A stretch of 64,000 nt of DNA from Alphaproteobacteria bacterium (GTDB lineage: Bacteria; Pseudomonadota; Alphaproteobacteria; CAAGCB01; CAG-977): the NCBI GenBank assembly GCA_017480385.1, contig JAFVAT010000005.1:21205-85204 (forward strand), in the 5' to 3' direction. The notes beneath the pieces are model-generated. The model worked only from the letters and a program-made list of their open reading frames with translations, was not told where the DNA came from and ran no database searches. The translations under genes and the position numbers were made by a program. Shown in pieces: positions 63,892 to 64,000 of the stretch. Numbering within the stretch: position 1 is the first letter of the stretch; each line of letters opens with the position of its first letter.

Positions 63892-64000
63892 TTATTTTCT
63901 GACAAACTTTTTATCCGAATCGGGCAAGCCGCTTTTATCCGAAACATAGCGTTCGACCGTCATATGCAGATCGTATTTATCGCGCAGCTCCGCAATCATT
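63892..64000 (-). CDS. C-terminal end of an unidentified protein (partial)
   Basis: Reading leftwards from the window edge, the frame gives MIAELRDKYDLHMTVERYVSDKSGLPDSDKKFVRK and a TAA at 63892. It is co-directional with the dxs-like gene, 11 bp before it. The fragment is too short to name. Confidence 0.5.
   Translation of the reverse strand, partial: MIAELRDKYDLHMTVERYVSDKSGLPDSDKKFVRK

Overview
The window looks like chromosome from an uncultured, probably anaerobic and host- or gut-associated alphaproteobacterium. The alphaproteobacterial signs are an Hsp20-DUF1150 pair, a maf-rng-yacG cluster, a one-cysteine DksA, FliX divergent from flgI, a C-terminal PPHY SlyX and an AapJ-like binding protein. 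A rubredoxin-first rubrerythrin and a TM1266-type regulator of [FeFe]-hydrogenase systems point to anaerobic life. This assignment is inferred from gene content only. No rRNA, CRISPR array, prophage or complete insertion sequence is visible.

Layout: 1-5.9 kb holds queA (partial), a SUKH/HNH pair, the hydrogenase-type regulator, DTW-DUF1150-Hsp20, TerC, an outer-membrane barrel and pheA. 6-8 kb is a trio of HNH nuclease paralogues. 8.4-16.3 kb has yajQ, cspA, a TerB-like protein, infA, an unknown-zincin pair, slyX, a PepT-like peptidase, a HAD phosphatase, a frameshifted crcB and an MBL hydrolase. 16.6-19.6 kb has two more HNH proteins around an MFS transporter. 20-25.4 kb has tandem DHH proteins, tRNA-Phe, yacG-rng-maf and dksA. 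25.4-32.6 kb is the fliX / flgI-flgJ-flgN-flgK-flgL flagellar block. 32.6-37.9 kb has cell-surface genes, a second csp, rnd and an EamA-like transporter. 38-44.9 kb has groESL with a CIRCE operator, a glycine-rich tail protein, mlaC, a solute-binding protein and a DUF4139 protein. 45-54.9 kb has rubrerythrin, a MerR regulator with uridine phosphorylase, a zincin, and an RND efflux operon in which permease and outer-membrane factor are one frame, preceded by a transposase-like zinc-ribbon/HTH protein. 55-64 kb has tRNA-Arg, tRNA-Gln, a cupin, two more zincins, a decayed kinase, a hydrolase/LysR pair, a frameshifted methyltransferase and a short DXS.

The most unusual signal is a dispersed set of eleven cytosolic-looking proteins of three unrelated kinds: six colicin-like HNH nucleases, four HExRH zincins and one glycine-rich protein. 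Nearly all end in the same kind of tail, a short aliphatic stretch followed by K/R-x-R-x-x-R, usually with Arg as the very last residue. Most have their own sigma70-like promoter, and one sits beside a SUKH-type (possible immunity) gene. I infer a family of exported effectors or toxins that share a C-terminal sorting signal, perhaps for a type IV-like system encoded elsewhere. Other notable signals are a poly-C tract in the 17-bp spacer of an outer-membrane protein promoter (possible phase variation), single-base homopolymer lesions in crcB, the efflux pump and a methyltransferase, a 787-residue FlgL with inserted repeats, and 15-bp inverted repeats around the transposase-like regulator.
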